Source: Desulfocurvibacter africanus subsp. africanus DSM 2603 (GTDB lineage Bacteria > Desulfobacterota > Desulfovibrionia > Desulfovibrionales > Desulfovibrionaceae). From it: a DNA stretch of 64,000 bases. A model generated the notes under the pieces. The model had not been told where the DNA came from. It saw nothing but the letters and a program-made list of their open reading frames with translations, and did no database searches. The stretch's first letter is position 1. Every line of letters begins with the position of its first letter. Location of the stretch: the NCBI RefSeq assembly GCF_000422545.1, contig NZ_AULZ01000001.1, forward strand, positions 124,001 to 188,000, read 5' to 3'. The translations under genes were made by a program, and so were the position numbers. Positions 1 to 8,435 of the stretch are shown here, piece by piece.

Positions 1-538
1 TACCCGTGGTCACGATGCCCACGCCCAGGCGGCGGAAGGGCCGCACCTCGATAAGGGGAGCATGTTCGCGGCAGATGGCCTCCACCGTCTCGATGCTTTC
101 GTTGTCGATGACCAGCGGCACGACTCGTGTGCCGGCCACGGCGCGGCCTCTGACCACGCGTTGATTCGTGTGGATGGTGGACAGGACGACCTGCTCGACG
201 GAATTGACTTCCCGGAGAGCGCCGGTGCGAATTTTTAGCAGCCCGTCATGGGTCGCGTGGAAGTTTATGCGCCCTTCACAGGGTTGGCCCAGTGTCAGGC
301 CGGGACCAGCCGCGGCCCTGGCGATGCGCAGGGCTGCGTCGTCCTCGTGCACCTGCCCTTCATGCAGATCGAAGACGTAGATGTGCTCCTTGCCCAGGTC
401 GAGCAGCGTGGGCACGTCTTCCTCGCGGATCACGTGGCCGCGCTTGAAGGCCCTGCCCTTGAACTCGCCGGGGATGATGCGGGTGATGTCGTGGCAGAGC
501 ACGCTGCCCACGGCCTGCCGCACGGGAATGCTTTTCAT
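1..538 (-). CDS. molybdopterin-binding protein (MoeA/MogA-like), 3' part cut by window edge
   Basis: The gene starts at ATG 538 with GAGG about ten bases upstream and stays open to the left edge, so only the first ~179 residues are visible. The protein begins MKSIPVRQAVGSVLCHDITR and later reads LGVGIVTTG near the edge. Both stretches are typical of the molybdopterin-binding proteins related to MoeA that are often found beside formate dehydrogenase genes in Desulfovibrio. There is no signal peptide, so it is probably cytoplasmic and acts in maturation or handling of the Mo/W cofactor. The neighbours fit this: fdhD, fdhE and fdhAB lie just downstream, and a copy of the local 18-bp palindrome sits at 652-669 in its promoter. 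The exact reaction cannot be told from the visible part. Confidence 0.82.
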   Translation of the reverse strand, partial: MKSIPVRQAVGSVLCHDITRIIPGEFKGRAFKRGHVIREEDVPTLLDLGKEHIYVFDLHEGQVHEDDAALRIARAAAGPGLTLGQPCEGRINFHATHDGLLKIRTGALREVNSVEQVVLSTIHTNQRVVRGRAVAGTRVVPLVIDNESIETVEAICREHAPLIEVRPFRRLGVGIVTTG

Positions 539-651
539 GCGTCAAAGTCCTCGTGACATTTGGTCCATGCGGATTCCTTCAGAGCGCGACATGGTCGCGA
601 TGTCGCGCCGAGGCAGACCTCGCCAAGGGCGATGCCCTCCGCGACAATACT

Positions 652-669
652 TATGTCTTTCTTGACACA
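652..669. promoter_or_regulatory. 18-bp palindrome, copy 1 (TATGTCTT-TC-TTGACACA)
   Basis: An imperfect inverted repeat with 8-2-8 spacing lies between the divergent molybdopterin-binding gene (ATG 538) and the transposase-derived gene (ATG 743). It matches the consensus TATGTCAT-NN-ATGACATA, which occurs perfectly at 8221 and 8436, with three changes. It is well placed to act as an operator for either gene. Confidence 0.55.
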
Positions 670-742
670 AAAGGCTGAAGCAGGGAAACCCATCAAGACA
701 AGTTTGCGGATCATTTGAGCTGAAAGAACGGACGGCTGGGAT

Positions 743-1408
743 ATGAGCAAGAACAAATACGTGCGCAAATCACGCATGTCCGAAGATGAGTTCAAAAAAC
801 TGGTCAATCTCTTCGCCCTGGACATGGACGCCGCGAGTATCGCCGAGGCGCTGGGTTTTTCGCGCAACACCGTCAACGCCTACCTGCACCGCATCCGTCG
901 ACGCATCGCCGAGCACTCGATGCAGTTCTCCCTGGAACTGCAGACCCTGGGCGAGCGTTTCTTTGTGTTGCGTCAGGCTGGACGTAGGCACGAGCCGGCC
1001 GGTCCGGTGGTCATCTACGGTGCGATCCAGCGCAACCGCACAATCTACGTGGACGTGCATGCCGAGCGGCTGCGCGAAGCGCTCGATACCATCTTTAGCG
1101 GCAGAATGTACGTGGAGGGCACGCTGGACCCCATGACCGGGGAGCGCTTCAGCACCTATGTGGATCTGGATTTCGGCGAGGAAGGCGTATTCGAGCCCAA
1201 ACAAGGCTTCGTCGTGCAGCGCCACAGCCCGGCCGAGGAACTGCCGCGTTTCCTGCTCTTCACCAGAAGCCGCATCCACAGGCTGCGCGGCATTCGCGCC
1301 GAGGTATTCCCCCTGCACCTCAAAGAGACCGAATTCCGCTTCAATTTTAGCGGAGTAAGCATTTACTCCATGCTCATGCGTCTGTTCACCGAGCGCAGGT
1401 TGGAATGA
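743..1408 (+). CDS. IS1595-type transposase-derived protein, catalytic triad lost
   Basis: The protein is 221 aa. Residues ~10-55 form a helix-turn-helix (ALGFSRNTVNAYLHRIRRRI) like the one that follows the zinc ribbon in IS1595/IS1016 transposases; the zinc ribbon itself is absent. The rest aligns by eye to the IS1595 DDE core. GERFF stands where DESYF is usual, VIYGAIQRNRTIYVDV matches the second strand, YVEGTLDP stands for YTDGWxSY, LPRFLLFTRSRIHRLRGI stands for IExFWxxxKRRLxKFxGI, and HLKETEFRFN matches the conserved tail. All three acidic catalytic residues therefore appear replaced (D to G, D to E, E to P), while the reading frame is intact and full length. No terminal inverted repeats were seen. 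It looks like a domesticated DNA-binding protein, possibly a regulator of the neighbouring formate dehydrogenase genes. That role is inference. Confidence 0.72.
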   Translation: MSKNKYVRKSRMSEDEFKKLVNLFALDMDAASIAEALGFSRNTVNAYLHRIRRRIAEHSMQFSLELQTLGERFFVLRQAGRRHEPAGPVVIYGAIQRNRTIYVDVHAERLREALDTIFSGRMYVEGTLDPMTGERFSTYVDLDFGEEGVFEPKQGFVVQRHSPAEELPRFLLFTRSRIHRLRGIRAEVFPLHLKETEFRFNFSGVSIYSMLMRLFTERRLE

Positions 1409-1518
1409 GTGAGGCCCATGCGGCTTCCGATGGTGGCAGCCGCCTCGGGACCGTGGCCACAGGGGCACGCGCGAAACAAGGCCGCGCAGTCTTGGAGGAT
1501 TATCCAGCCCTTATACGG

Positions 1519-2385
1519 TCATGTCGCGTGATTATCCACGAGAGCCGTAAGCAGCTCCTCCTGCAGGACAAGGTTAGGCAGCTTTTCGTCCGAAATGATG
1601 CGCTCGCCGCCGGTGTAGACATTCATTCGCGTGGCCCGCAAATGACCTATCAGCGTAATGCCCAGATTCTCCGCCATCTCCACGGCCAGGCTTGTGGCCA
1701 CGGACAGCCCTGCGAGCATCTCGAGGCCGAGGGCTCCGGCCTTCTGGACCATCTCGAAACTCAAGCGGGACGATACGATGCCCAGATAGGCGAGATCCCT
1801 GGCGTCGGCGGCGAGCACCGCGCCTATGGCCTTGTCCAGGGCGTTGTGGCGGCCGATGTCCTCGGCAAAGGCGAGCAGCTCGTGGCGGGCGTCGAAGATG
1901 GCGGCGAAATGGGTGGCCCCGGTCTGGTGAAACAGCCCTTGCCGCTTTTCAATGCTGCTCTTCAAGCCCAGGAGAGTGTTGCGGTTGATCGCATGAACCG
2001 ACGAGACGCGCGGGATATCAGTATGCACATCCCCGAGCGAGACCTTGCCGCACAGTCCGCAGCTGGACTTGCTCAGGAATTCCCGGCGTTGCGGCTTTGT
2101 CTGGGCAGCCATCCGGCCAGGGCGCAGCTCGACGAAGATCCTCCGTGCGCCAAGGCTGCCCTGGCAGTAGTCCATGGACAAGATGTCCTCGCGTGAGGCG
2201 ATGACGCCTTCGGTGAGCAGAAAGCCCATGACGAGATGCACGTCGTCTCCGGGCAAGCGCATGGTCACGGCATAGGGCGCGCCGTCCACGACGATCTCCA
2301 GCGGCTCCTCCACGGCCAGCGTATCGCGCACGTCATGCTCCCCATCATCGTCGAACCGTCGGATGGTCCTGCGTGCCGTACTCAT
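1519..2385 (-). CDS. fdhD: FdhD, sulfurtransferase/chaperone for formate dehydrogenase
   Basis: At 288 aa this is the usual FdhD length. The family features are clear: an EEPLEIVVDG-like N-terminal strand, HLVMGFLLTEG at ~50-60, the reactive cysteine loop SSCGLCGK at ~130-140, and the FAEDIGRHNALDKAIG stretch. FdhD moves sulfur from the cysteine desulfurase IscS to the bis-MGD cofactor, which is needed to make formate dehydrogenase active. The start at 2385 has a GGGGGGAG Shine-Dalgarno directly upstream. The gene follows fdhE on the same strand with a ~140-bp gap that holds a 9-bp inverted repeat, so it may have its own promoter. It converges on the transposase-derived gene. Confidence 0.95.
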   Translation of the reverse strand: MSTARRTIRRFDDDGEHDVRDTLAVEEPLEIVVDGAPYAVTMRLPGDDVHLVMGFLLTEGVIASREDILSMDYCQGSLGARRIFVELRPGRMAAQTKPQRREFLSKSSCGLCGKVSLGDVHTDIPRVSSVHAINRNTLLGLKSSIEKRQGLFHQTGATHFAAIFDARHELLAFAEDIGRHNALDKAIGAVLAADARDLAYLGIVSSRLSFEMVQKAGALGLEMLAGLSVATSLAVEMAENLGITLIGHLRATRMNVYTGGERIISDEKLPNLVLQEELLTALVDNHAT

Positions 2386-2416
2386 CGCTCCCCCCCATAC
2401 TGTCAGCGCCGTTGCT

Positions 2417-2434
2417 TATGTTGAAACGAACATA
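2417..2434. promoter_or_regulatory. palindrome upstream of fdhD (TATGT-N8-ACATA)
   Basis: Perfect 9-bp arms, GCTTATGTT (2414-2422) and AACATAAGC (2429-2437), lie 32 bases upstream of the fdhD start. Counted as TATGT-N8-ACATA, the site has the same 18-bp geometry as the palindromes at 652, 7476, 8221 and 8436, but the inner bases differ. It is probably an operator in the fdhD promoter. Confidence 0.5.
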
Positions 2435-2527
2435 AGCAGGGACGCACTTCACCCTTTCCGCCGCTTGCGGCGGGCTATGGCTGGTCAAAGACCGGAGGCC
2501 CACCGAAGCGGGCGGGACGATCCCGTT

Positions 2528-3514
2528 TTAGTCGATCTGGTTCCAGGGCAGCCAGGCTGCGGGACGGTAGCCTTTTTGGCGCGCCAGGATATCCAGGTGC
2601 GCCATGCCCAGGGAGAGAACTTCCAAAGGCGGCTCGCCGTCCAGCTCGCGCAGATCGACGCACGGCACGTAGAGTCCGCATTTGAGGCAGATATCGACCT
2701 TTTCCACGGCCTCGCCTTCCACCCGGAAATACTCGCGCTGATCCTTGTCCGAATTCTCGCACACGGGGCACATCCCGCGCGCGATGCGCCAGTCGTGCCC
2801 GCACAGGGAGCAGTGCAGATGCTTTTGCCCTCCGCCGCCGCGCAGGAACTCGGAACCCAGATCGCCGACCTTGGACAGCGCGGCCAATCCCGGCAGCGAA
2901 CCGCACACGGGACAGAAGCCTTTGGTCCAGGTGATCCCGGCCATGCGGGCGCGGACCGATTCGTCCACGGCCGCCAGCACCGGACCCAGGACGCCGCGCA
3001 GGGCGAAGACGAGCACTCCAGCGGGCACGTTCATGCCTTCCGCCGCCTGAGCCAAGGCCTCCTCATTGCCGTCGAGCAGATGACGCGCCAGGGCGGCGAC
3101 ATCGGCACGCTCCTGGTCCGGATGGTCCAGGCCCACGGCGACATGGCTCAGCTCGATGTTAAGAGCTGGGAAAGCCTCGGCCAGCAACGGGAGAAACACG
3201 ACTACAGCCTCATTCAGGGCCTCACGCAGCGCGGACAGATCCGCGCCGGCCAGCAGCGGGACGCCTTGGGCGAGCCGCGCGGGGTCCACGCAAACCGCGC
3301 CTTGGGGAATGGAGTCGGCCAGGCGTTCGGCCAAGGCAGCCTTGTGCGCCAAAAGCCCTCCAAAGGCCGCCAGCAAGGGCACTAGAGCCGGACGCCGGTT
3401 ACTCAATGCCTCAACCGCCTCTATGACGCGCGGATCAGGCTGTATGGCCTGCGATTCTGTCTGCACGCGAAGTCTCTCCTTGTTCATTCCGTAAAGACCA
3501 TTCCGCAAAGGCAT
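2528..3514 (-). CDS. fdhE: FdhE, formate dehydrogenase accessory protein
   Basis: The protein is 328 aa with the four CxxC rubredoxin-like knuckles of the FdhE family in its C-terminal half: CPVCGSLPG, CSLCGHDW, CPVCENSD and CLKCGLY. FdhE binds iron through these cysteines and interacts with the formate dehydrogenase catalytic subunit during assembly in the cytoplasm. The ATG at 3514 has a GGAG about ten bases upstream. An in-frame ATG at 3487 (MNKERLRV) is an alternative start. A very strong hairpin at 3526-3574 separates it from fdhB, so fdhE-fdhD may be expressed less than fdhAB. Confidence 0.92.
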   Translation of the reverse strand: MPLRNGLYGMNKERLRVQTESQAIQPDPRVIEAVEALSNRRPALVPLLAAFGGLLAHKAALAERLADSIPQGAVCVDPARLAQGVPLLAGADLSALREALNEAVVVFLPLLAEAFPALNIELSHVAVGLDHPDQERADVAALARHLLDGNEEALAQAAEGMNVPAGVLVFALRGVLGPVLAAVDESVRARMAGITWTKGFCPVCGSLPGLAALSKVGDLGSEFLRGGGGQKHLHCSLCGHDWRIARGMCPVCENSDKDQREYFRVEGEAVEKVDICLKCGLYVPCVDLRELDGEPPLEVLSLGMAHLDILARQKGYRPAAWLPWNQID

Positions 3515-3525
3515 CCCGCATGGGT

Positions 3526-3574
3526 CTCCAGCTCGCCGGGCCGCCCGGGGTAGGCGGCCCGGCCATAGCTGGAG
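3526..3574 (-). terminator. strong hairpin between fdhB and fdhE
   Basis: There is a two-part stem: an outer CTCCAGCT/AGCTGGAG pair (3526-3533 with 3567-3574) and an inner 11-bp GC-only stem (3535-3545 with 3553-3563) around a 7-base loop. There is no U run, so it may attenuate transcription or protect the fdhAB mRNA end rather than act as a classic terminator. Confidence 0.55.
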
Positions 3575-3604
3575 GCTATTAGTGCATTAAGACCCTCAAA
3601 GGCA

Positions 3605-4345
3605 TCAGGAGCGCATGAGGCGCTCGACGGTGCGCGTCAGCGGCGAGGCCAAGCGCGCCAGGAACTCCTTGCGGTTCAGGCCGGCCGGCGCCTGGGCCAC
3701 GCTGTAGGCGTGGTACAGACTGGGCTCGTCCTGCAGCAGGTAGATCACGTTCACGCTGTCCGGGTCCGCCAGGCTGGCACGCGGGAAGTCCTTCTTGACC
3801 ACGGCCAGGCGCTTTTCGGCCAGGGCCAGCATATCCGCGCGCTCGCCGAAGTTCATGGCCCCGGTGGGGCAGGCTTTGACGCAGGCCGGCAGAAGCCCCT
3901 TTGCCACGCGGGTCTGGCAGCCGGTGCACTTGGCCCACAGGCCGGTCTTTTCGTCGCGGCGCGGAATGCTATACGGGCAGGCCCCGCGAACATCCTCGAA
4001 GTCATCCTTTCCGAGCTGCTTGGTTTTCTCGGTGAAGAGCACCGCGCCGGTCTTCTCGTCCTGGATGACGGCGCCTTCCATGTAGCCGTCGGCGACCATC
4101 TTGCAGGGCGGCTCGGTGCAGTGGCGGCACTGGTCCGGGAAGAAGAACCAGTTCACCTTGCCGTCCACGAGCTGCTCGCTGAAGCGCACGACCTTGTAGT
4201 TGTTCGCGTTGAGGTCCGGGGGATTCTGATGGCTTCCCTGCTGCAAGGTCTCATTGGCGGGGAGCTCGTACCACTCCTTGCATGCGAGCTGGCAGCCGCG
4301 GCAAGCCGTGCACCGGGATGTATCGACAAAGAATGCCTTAGGCAT
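3605..4345 (-). CDS. fdhB: formate dehydrogenase beta subunit, iron-sulfur electron-transfer protein
   Basis: The protein is 246 aa and has four clusters of cysteines for four [4Fe-4S] centres: CTACRGCQLACKEW near residue 12, CRHCTEPPC near 105, GACPYSIPRRD near 130, and CTGCQTRV ... CVKACP near 140-160. It carries electrons from the catalytic subunit to periplasmic cytochrome c3. There is no membrane anchor helix at the C-terminus, which fits the soluble periplasmic Desulfovibrio FdhAB type. It has no signal peptide of its own and would leave the cell with FdhA through the Tat route. Its ATG lies inside the end of fdhA (8-base overlap), a sign of translational coupling. Confidence 0.95.
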   Translation of the reverse strand: MPKAFFVDTSRCTACRGCQLACKEWYELPANETLQQGSHQNPPDLNANNYKVVRFSEQLVDGKVNWFFFPDQCRHCTEPPCKMVADGYMEGAVIQDEKTGAVLFTEKTKQLGKDDFEDVRGACPYSIPRRDEKTGLWAKCTGCQTRVAKGLLPACVKACPTGAMNFGERADMLALAEKRLAVVKKDFPRASLADPDSVNVIYLLQDEPSLYHAYSVAQAPAGLNRKEFLARLASPLTRTVERLMRS

Positions 4346-7300
4346 GGCTGCCTCCTGTCAATGCGGTTTTCAGCTCGGTCAGCTTGTCCGCCTTGCGTAT
4401 GTTGACGCAGCAGGCCTTGTACTCCGGGATGTAGGTGTTGGGGTCACCCACGGCGGGCGTGAGCCTGTTGGTCGCATCGCCGCTGCCCGGCGTGGTCCAG
4501 CCGAAGCAGAACGGCATGCCAATCTGGTGAATGGTCTTGCCATGCACCTGGAACGGCCGCATGCGGATGGTGACCATGGCGATGGCCTCGACCTTGCCGC
4601 GTATGCTCTCGACGATCACGCCGTCGCCGTTCTTGATGCCCTTTTCCTTGGCCAGTTCCGGGCTCATCTCCACGTAGAGCTGCGGCTCGGTTTCCAGCAG
4701 GTTGGGCACGTTGCGGGTCTCACCGCCTCCGCACCAGTGCTCGGTCAGGCTGTAGGTGGTCAGCACGATGGGGAACCTGGGATCCGCGGGCTTGGCCAGC
4801 TTGTCCATGTCGCTCGACGTGAACTTGTAGACCGGGCTGGAAAGCTGCTTGGAGAACAGGTTCTTGTTCACCGGAGTCTCGGCCGGCTCGTAATGCTCGG
4901 AGAAGGGACCGTCCTCGCGGCCGGGGCCATAGAGCTGGCCATAGCCGTGCGTGGTCATGATGAAGGGCGCCGTGCCCTTTTCGTGAGCCATGGGGGGCGC
5001 CGCGCCGTCGGGCACATCGCCTACCCACTTGCCGTCCTGCCAGGCGATGACCGCCTTGGCCGGGTTGTAGGGCTTGCCGTTCGGGTCAACCGAGGCGCGG
5101 TTGTAGATGATGCGCCGGTTGACCGGCCAAGCCCAGGCCCAGTTGGGATACAGGCCGATGGCGGCCTGCATGGGCGTCTGGCTCGGATCGCGGCGCTTGG
5201 TCAGGTTGCCCTTTTCCTCGGTGATGGCGCCGCAGTAGACCCAGTTGCGCGAGGTCGTGGAGCCGTCGTCCTTGAGCGCGGCGAAGCTCGGCACCTGCTG
5301 ACCCTTTTGGTACACCTTGTCGCCGACCTTGGTTTCCCGCGTGAACTGGCCGTTGCACTCCTTGGCCATGGCCTCGGCATCGAACTTCTTGGGCCAGTGC
5401 GCTGCCAGCACGGGATCGGGGAACACGCCTGCGTCCTTCTTGTACAGGGCGCGAGCCTCGTTCAGGACGTCCACGACCATGTCGCCGAAAGGCTTGGCCT
5501 GGCCCTCGGGTTTGACTGCCTCGTAGTGCCACAGCTGCCAGCGGCCACTGTTGCTGACCGTGCCTTCTTTCTCCAGCCGGTGGGCCGAGGGCAGCAGGAA
5601 GCACTCGGTCTTGATCTTCGTCGGGTCCACGCCCGGCCTGCGCCAGTTGTCCGTGGTCTCGGTGTGGTGCAACTCGCCGCAGACAACCCAATCAAGGCTG
5701 TCCATGGCGCTGCGCATCTTGTTGCTGTTGGGCAGGGTCTGCATGAGGTTCAGGCCGAAGATGAATCCGCCCTTCACCTTGCCGGAGTACATGTGATCGA
5801 AAAGGCTCAGGTAGGAGTAGTCGACGCCCTTTTCCAGCTTGGGCAACATGCCGTAGCCGAATTCGTTGTCCTTGGTGGCGTTCTCTCCGTACCAGGCCTT
5901 GAGCAGGCTGACCATGTACTTGGGCTTGTTCTGCCACCAGTTGACGCTGTGGGAATCGCTGCTGACCGGCGTGTTGGCCTTCTGGTAGTCGGCCAGGGTC
6001 TTCCAGTCGGCGATGGGCGTGGCCATATAGCCCGGCAGGATGTGCCAGAGCAGGGCATGGTCCGTGGAGCCCTGCACGTTGGGTTCGCCGCGCAGGGCGT
6101 TGATGCCGCCGCCCGCCACGCCGATGTTGCCCAACAGGAGCTGGGCGATGGCCGCGCTGCGGATGTTCTGCACGCCTACGGTATGCTGGGTCCAGCCCAG
6201 GGCGTACATGACGGTGGCCGCCTTGTCGGGGACGCCGGTCTTGGCGACGGACTCGTAGACCTTGAGCAGGTTCTCCTTGGAGACGCCCGTGGTCTGGGAG
6301 ACCTTGTCCAAGTCGTAACGCGAGTAGTGCGCCTTGAGCAGCTGGAAGACGCAGCGTGGGTTATTGAGCGTCTCGTCGCGCTTGGGCACGCCGTTCTCGT
6401 CCATCTCGAAGGCCCACTTGCTCTTGTCGTATTTACGCGTGTCGGAATCAAAGCCGCTGAACAGGCCGTCCTTGAAGCCGTAGTCCTTGCCCACGAGCAT
6501 GGCCGCGTTGGTGTACTTGACCACGTACTCGAGGAAGTACTTCTTGTTGTCCAGGATGTACTTGATCATGCCGCCAAGGAAGGCGATGTCGGTTCCCGAA
6601 CGCAGGGGCACGTGGAAATCCGAGCGCGCCGAGGTGCGCGAGAACTTGGGGTCCACGTGAATGACCGTCGCGCCTTTGTCCTTGGCCTTGAGAACCCATT
6701 TGAACGAAATGGGATGATGCTCGGCAGCGTTGCTGCCCATGATGAGGATCACATCCGCATTCTGGATGTCGATCCAATGGTTCGTCATCGCGCCGCGTCC
6801 GAACGACTCTGCCAGAGCCGCTACAGTGGGGCTGTGTCAGACACGGGCCTGGTGGTCCACATGGACGCCGCCCAGGACGCGGAAGGCCTGATGCGTTACG
6901 GCGCACTCCTCGTTGCTCATGTGCGAGGTGCCGAGCATGAACATCGATTCGAGTCTATTGACGCGCTGGCCCTTGTCGTTGGTCAGGATGATGTCCTTGT
7001 CGCGCGTCTCCTTGACCTTCTGGGCGATGCGCTTGTTGATCCAATCCCAGCTCTTCTCCTCCCACTTGGTGCTGTACGGCGCACGGTAGAGAGGCTTGAT
7101 CAGCCGGTGCTTGTTGCGGGTCATGGAGAGCATGGCCGCGCCCTTGGCGCACAATGCTCCCTGGTTGATGGGATAATCCGGATCGCCCTCGGTGCTGACC
7201 AGCTTGCCGTTCTTCACGTGCGCGATGATGTGGCAACTCACCGAGCAGAACGGACAGATGGTGATGACCTCCTTGGCGCCATCGGTCTTGAGCCCTTGGG

Positions 7301-7403
7301 CATAGGCCTTCACGGGCTTGAGATCGATGCCAAGCTGAGCCATGGAGACGCAGGCTACGCTTGCTCCAGTCAGCTTGAGGAATGCGCGCCGATTCCATTG
7401 CAT
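4338..7403 (-). CDS. fdhA: formate dehydrogenase alpha subunit, selenoprotein (UGA at 6839-6837 = Sec)
   Basis: Read through one in-frame TGA, the product is 1021 aa with Sec at residue 189. It begins with a Tat signal (RRAFLKL, then a hydrophobic stretch and AYAQ). A [4Fe-4S] site follows (CPFCSVSCHII ... GALCAKG, ~residues 52-92). The context DHQARV-U-HSPTVAAL matches the active-site Sec of Desulfovibrio formate dehydrogenases. Downstream come NADVILIMGSNAAEHHP and the C-terminal molybdopterin dinucleotide domain. The enzyme oxidises formate to CO2 (or reduces CO2) in the periplasm using a W or Mo bis-MGD cofactor. A small hairpin just 3' of the UGA could be the SECIS. fdhB overlaps its end by 8 bases. 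Automated annotation would split it into two ORFs (6837-7403 and 4338-6788). Confidence 0.95.
6803..6839 (-). promoter_or_regulatory. selenocysteine codon and candidate bacterial SECIS hairpin
   Basis: The UGA is at 6839-6837. From the 19th base of the element (6821) a stem GCGGCUC / GAGUCGU (6821-6815 with 6809-6803, two G-U pairs) closes a 5-base loop UGGCA. The position and size fit bacterial SECIS elements, which lie within the coding region directly 3' of the UGA and bind SelB. The loop sequence has not been compared with known Desulfovibrio SECIS loops. Confidence 0.7.
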
Positions 7404-7475
7404 ATCGGCCTCCTTACTGTTGATGGACCCTTGCGACGTTCCCCGCTACGGGGCATCCGCAGCGGTGGACATAAT

Positions 7476-7493
7476 TATGTCAATAATGACACA
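7476..7493. promoter_or_regulatory. palindrome upstream of fdhA (TATGTCAA-TA-ATGACACA)
   Basis: This is the 8-2-8 palindrome of the local family, ~73 bases upstream of the fdhA start. It overlaps a second perfect palindrome, GACATAATTATGTC (7468-7481), so three half-sites (GACATAA, TTATGTC, ATGACAC) lie in a row. This is a plausible tandem operator controlling fdhAB. Confidence 0.6.
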
Positions 7494-7550
7494 ACAAGGC
7501 GGCTCCATCAATAAAAACTTAAAGATATTGATGTGTTATTAAAAGCATAT

Positions 7551-7967
7551 TCAACCCGCCGGGACGGCGTTGGCCAAACAATCGCATACAAGCGGCTCTT
7601 CATCGTCCTGCACATACTTGCGGGGAATACAGGGCAGAAGCTGGCTGCCGCGTTCCAGGGCCATGCGCTCGACGTCGTCGAGCCAGCGGCGGTAGCTGTC
7701 CTTGAGCAGAACCCCGGCCTCGGTGAGCCGGTAGCCCGTGCGGTTGCCGGCGGTCTTCTCGATAAGGGCGAACCCGAGGACGCGCTCGGTGCGCTTGATT
7801 TTACCCCAGGCCGCCCGGTAGGACATGCCCAGGCTGATGGCGGCGGCTTTGAGCGAGCCGCTGGACTCGATGCTCTCCAGAAGCTTCAACCGGCCAAGGC
7901 CGAAAAAAACCCCGTCTTCGGTTTCGAGCCAGAGATGCATTCTGACTGTCGGGTGGTGCTCGTCCAT
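7551..7967 (-). CDS. ModE-type winged-helix regulator without TOBE (molybdate-binding) domains
   Basis: The protein is 138 aa, with start MDEHHPTV chosen because GGGAGG lies five bases upstream. Residues ~12-75 are the ModE/LysR-like DNA-binding domain (RLKLLESIESSGSLKAAAISLGMSYRAAWGKI, described in two parts here: the helix ESSGSLKAAAISLG and the recognition helix MSYRAAWGKIKR), with the wing GNRTGYRLTEAG. The ~40-residue tail contains three cysteines (CIPRK, CDCLA) and no TOBE domain, so it is not a full molybdate-sensing ModE. The gene lies immediately upstream of fdhA on the same strand, and five matching palindromes surround it. It is probably the local regulator of the formate dehydrogenase/molybdopterin genes. 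The ligand is unknown; the terminal Cys residues could bind a metal. Confidence 0.75.
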   Translation of the reverse strand: MDEHHPTVRMHLWLETEDGVFFGLGRLKLLESIESSGSLKAAAISLGMSYRAAWGKIKRTERVLGFALIEKTAGNRTGYRLTEAGVLLKDSYRRWLDDVERMALERGSQLLPCIPRKYVQDDEEPLVCDCLANAVPAG

Positions 7968-8017
7968 GGTTCCTCCCATGCGCAGTCGGCTCTGCGGAGC
8001 GCAACCGCGACTTCGGG

Positions 8018-8125
8018 CTAGAGGTCGAAGTCGGTAAGCATCCGCGCGGAACTCGTCGGATGAATGGCTGCCTGCCCGCGCGAAAGCGACCATCGGGCGG
8101 TTTCGGCATCCATTTCCATGCGCAT
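8018..8125 (-). CDS. candidate 35-aa small protein or leader peptide upstream of the ModE-like gene
   Basis: The ORF starts MRMEMDAETARWSLSR and ends MLTDFDL, with a strong AAGGAG four bases before the ATG at 8125. It ends 50 bases before the regulator start, so the two would be co-transcribed. A cluster of short hairpins (8138-8200) precedes it. It has no recognisable domain. It could be a small protein or a leader whose translation tunes the regulator. Confidence 0.4.
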   Translation of the reverse strand: MRMEMDAETARWSLSRGQAAIHPTSSARMLTDFDL

Positions 8126-8137
8126 GAAACTCCTTCG

Positions 8138-8200
8138 GTCCGCATCCGGACGCCCCCAGTAAAAGACTCCCCGCGCTCGGGGACGCCTGCGGATTCAGGC
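8138..8200 (-). promoter_or_regulatory. cluster of three short hairpins, possible structured 5' leader
   Basis: On the minus strand the presumed leader of the 35-aa ORF and the ModE-like gene contains GCCTG/CAGGC (8185-8200), CCCCG/CGGGG (8169-8182) and GTCCG/CGGAC (8138-8151), the last directly before the Shine-Dalgarno at 8130-8135. It may be a regulatory RNA; I cannot assign it to a known riboswitch family. Confidence 0.3.
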
Positions 8201-8220
8201 GGCATCCGGCTTAACCTTTT

Positions 8221-8238
8221 TATGTCATCCATGACATA
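8221..8238. promoter_or_regulatory. perfect palindrome TATGTCAT-CC-ATGACATA
   Basis: This is the best copy of the local operator-like motif, extendable to 20 bp (8220-8239). It lies in the divergent space between the 35-aa ORF/ModE-like gene (minus) and the small ORF at 8497 (plus), so autoregulation is likely. Confidence 0.65.
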
Positions 8239-8248
8239 ATAGCTGGCG

Positions 8249-8262
8249 TTGACTCAGGTCAA
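8249..8262. promoter_or_regulatory. possible Crp/Fnr-family site (TTGAC-TCAG-GTCAA)
   Basis: A perfect 5-4-5 inverted repeat lies ten bases after the 8221 palindrome. The TTGAC-N4-GTCAA form resembles Crp/Fnr-family sites, including those reported for HcpR in Desulfovibrio. A single short site is weak evidence. Confidence 0.3.
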
Positions 8263-8435
8263 AGTTGTGGGGCTTAGGCGGCATTTGGCACTAAATGGCA
8301 CGCCATGGCCGAGCGTCCCATCTGGTGTGAAATGAATTCAGCCCGGGCAGATGCTTGCGCACTTATATTCTGCTATTTATAACACACTGGAATATAATAA
8401 CTATTCTATATTCGCTGTTGACGCTCAAGTTTTAA

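Noticed and set aside
4338-7403. fdhA as a pseudogene or two genes because of the in-frame TGA
   Set aside because: The TGA is at the selenocysteine position of the active site, with homologous sequence continuing in frame on both sides.
4254-7514. A 1086-codon open frame on the plus strand opposite fdhA
   Set aside because: It is fully antisense to a well-supported gene. GC-rich codon structure leaves the opposite strand open, and the translation shows no family resemblance.
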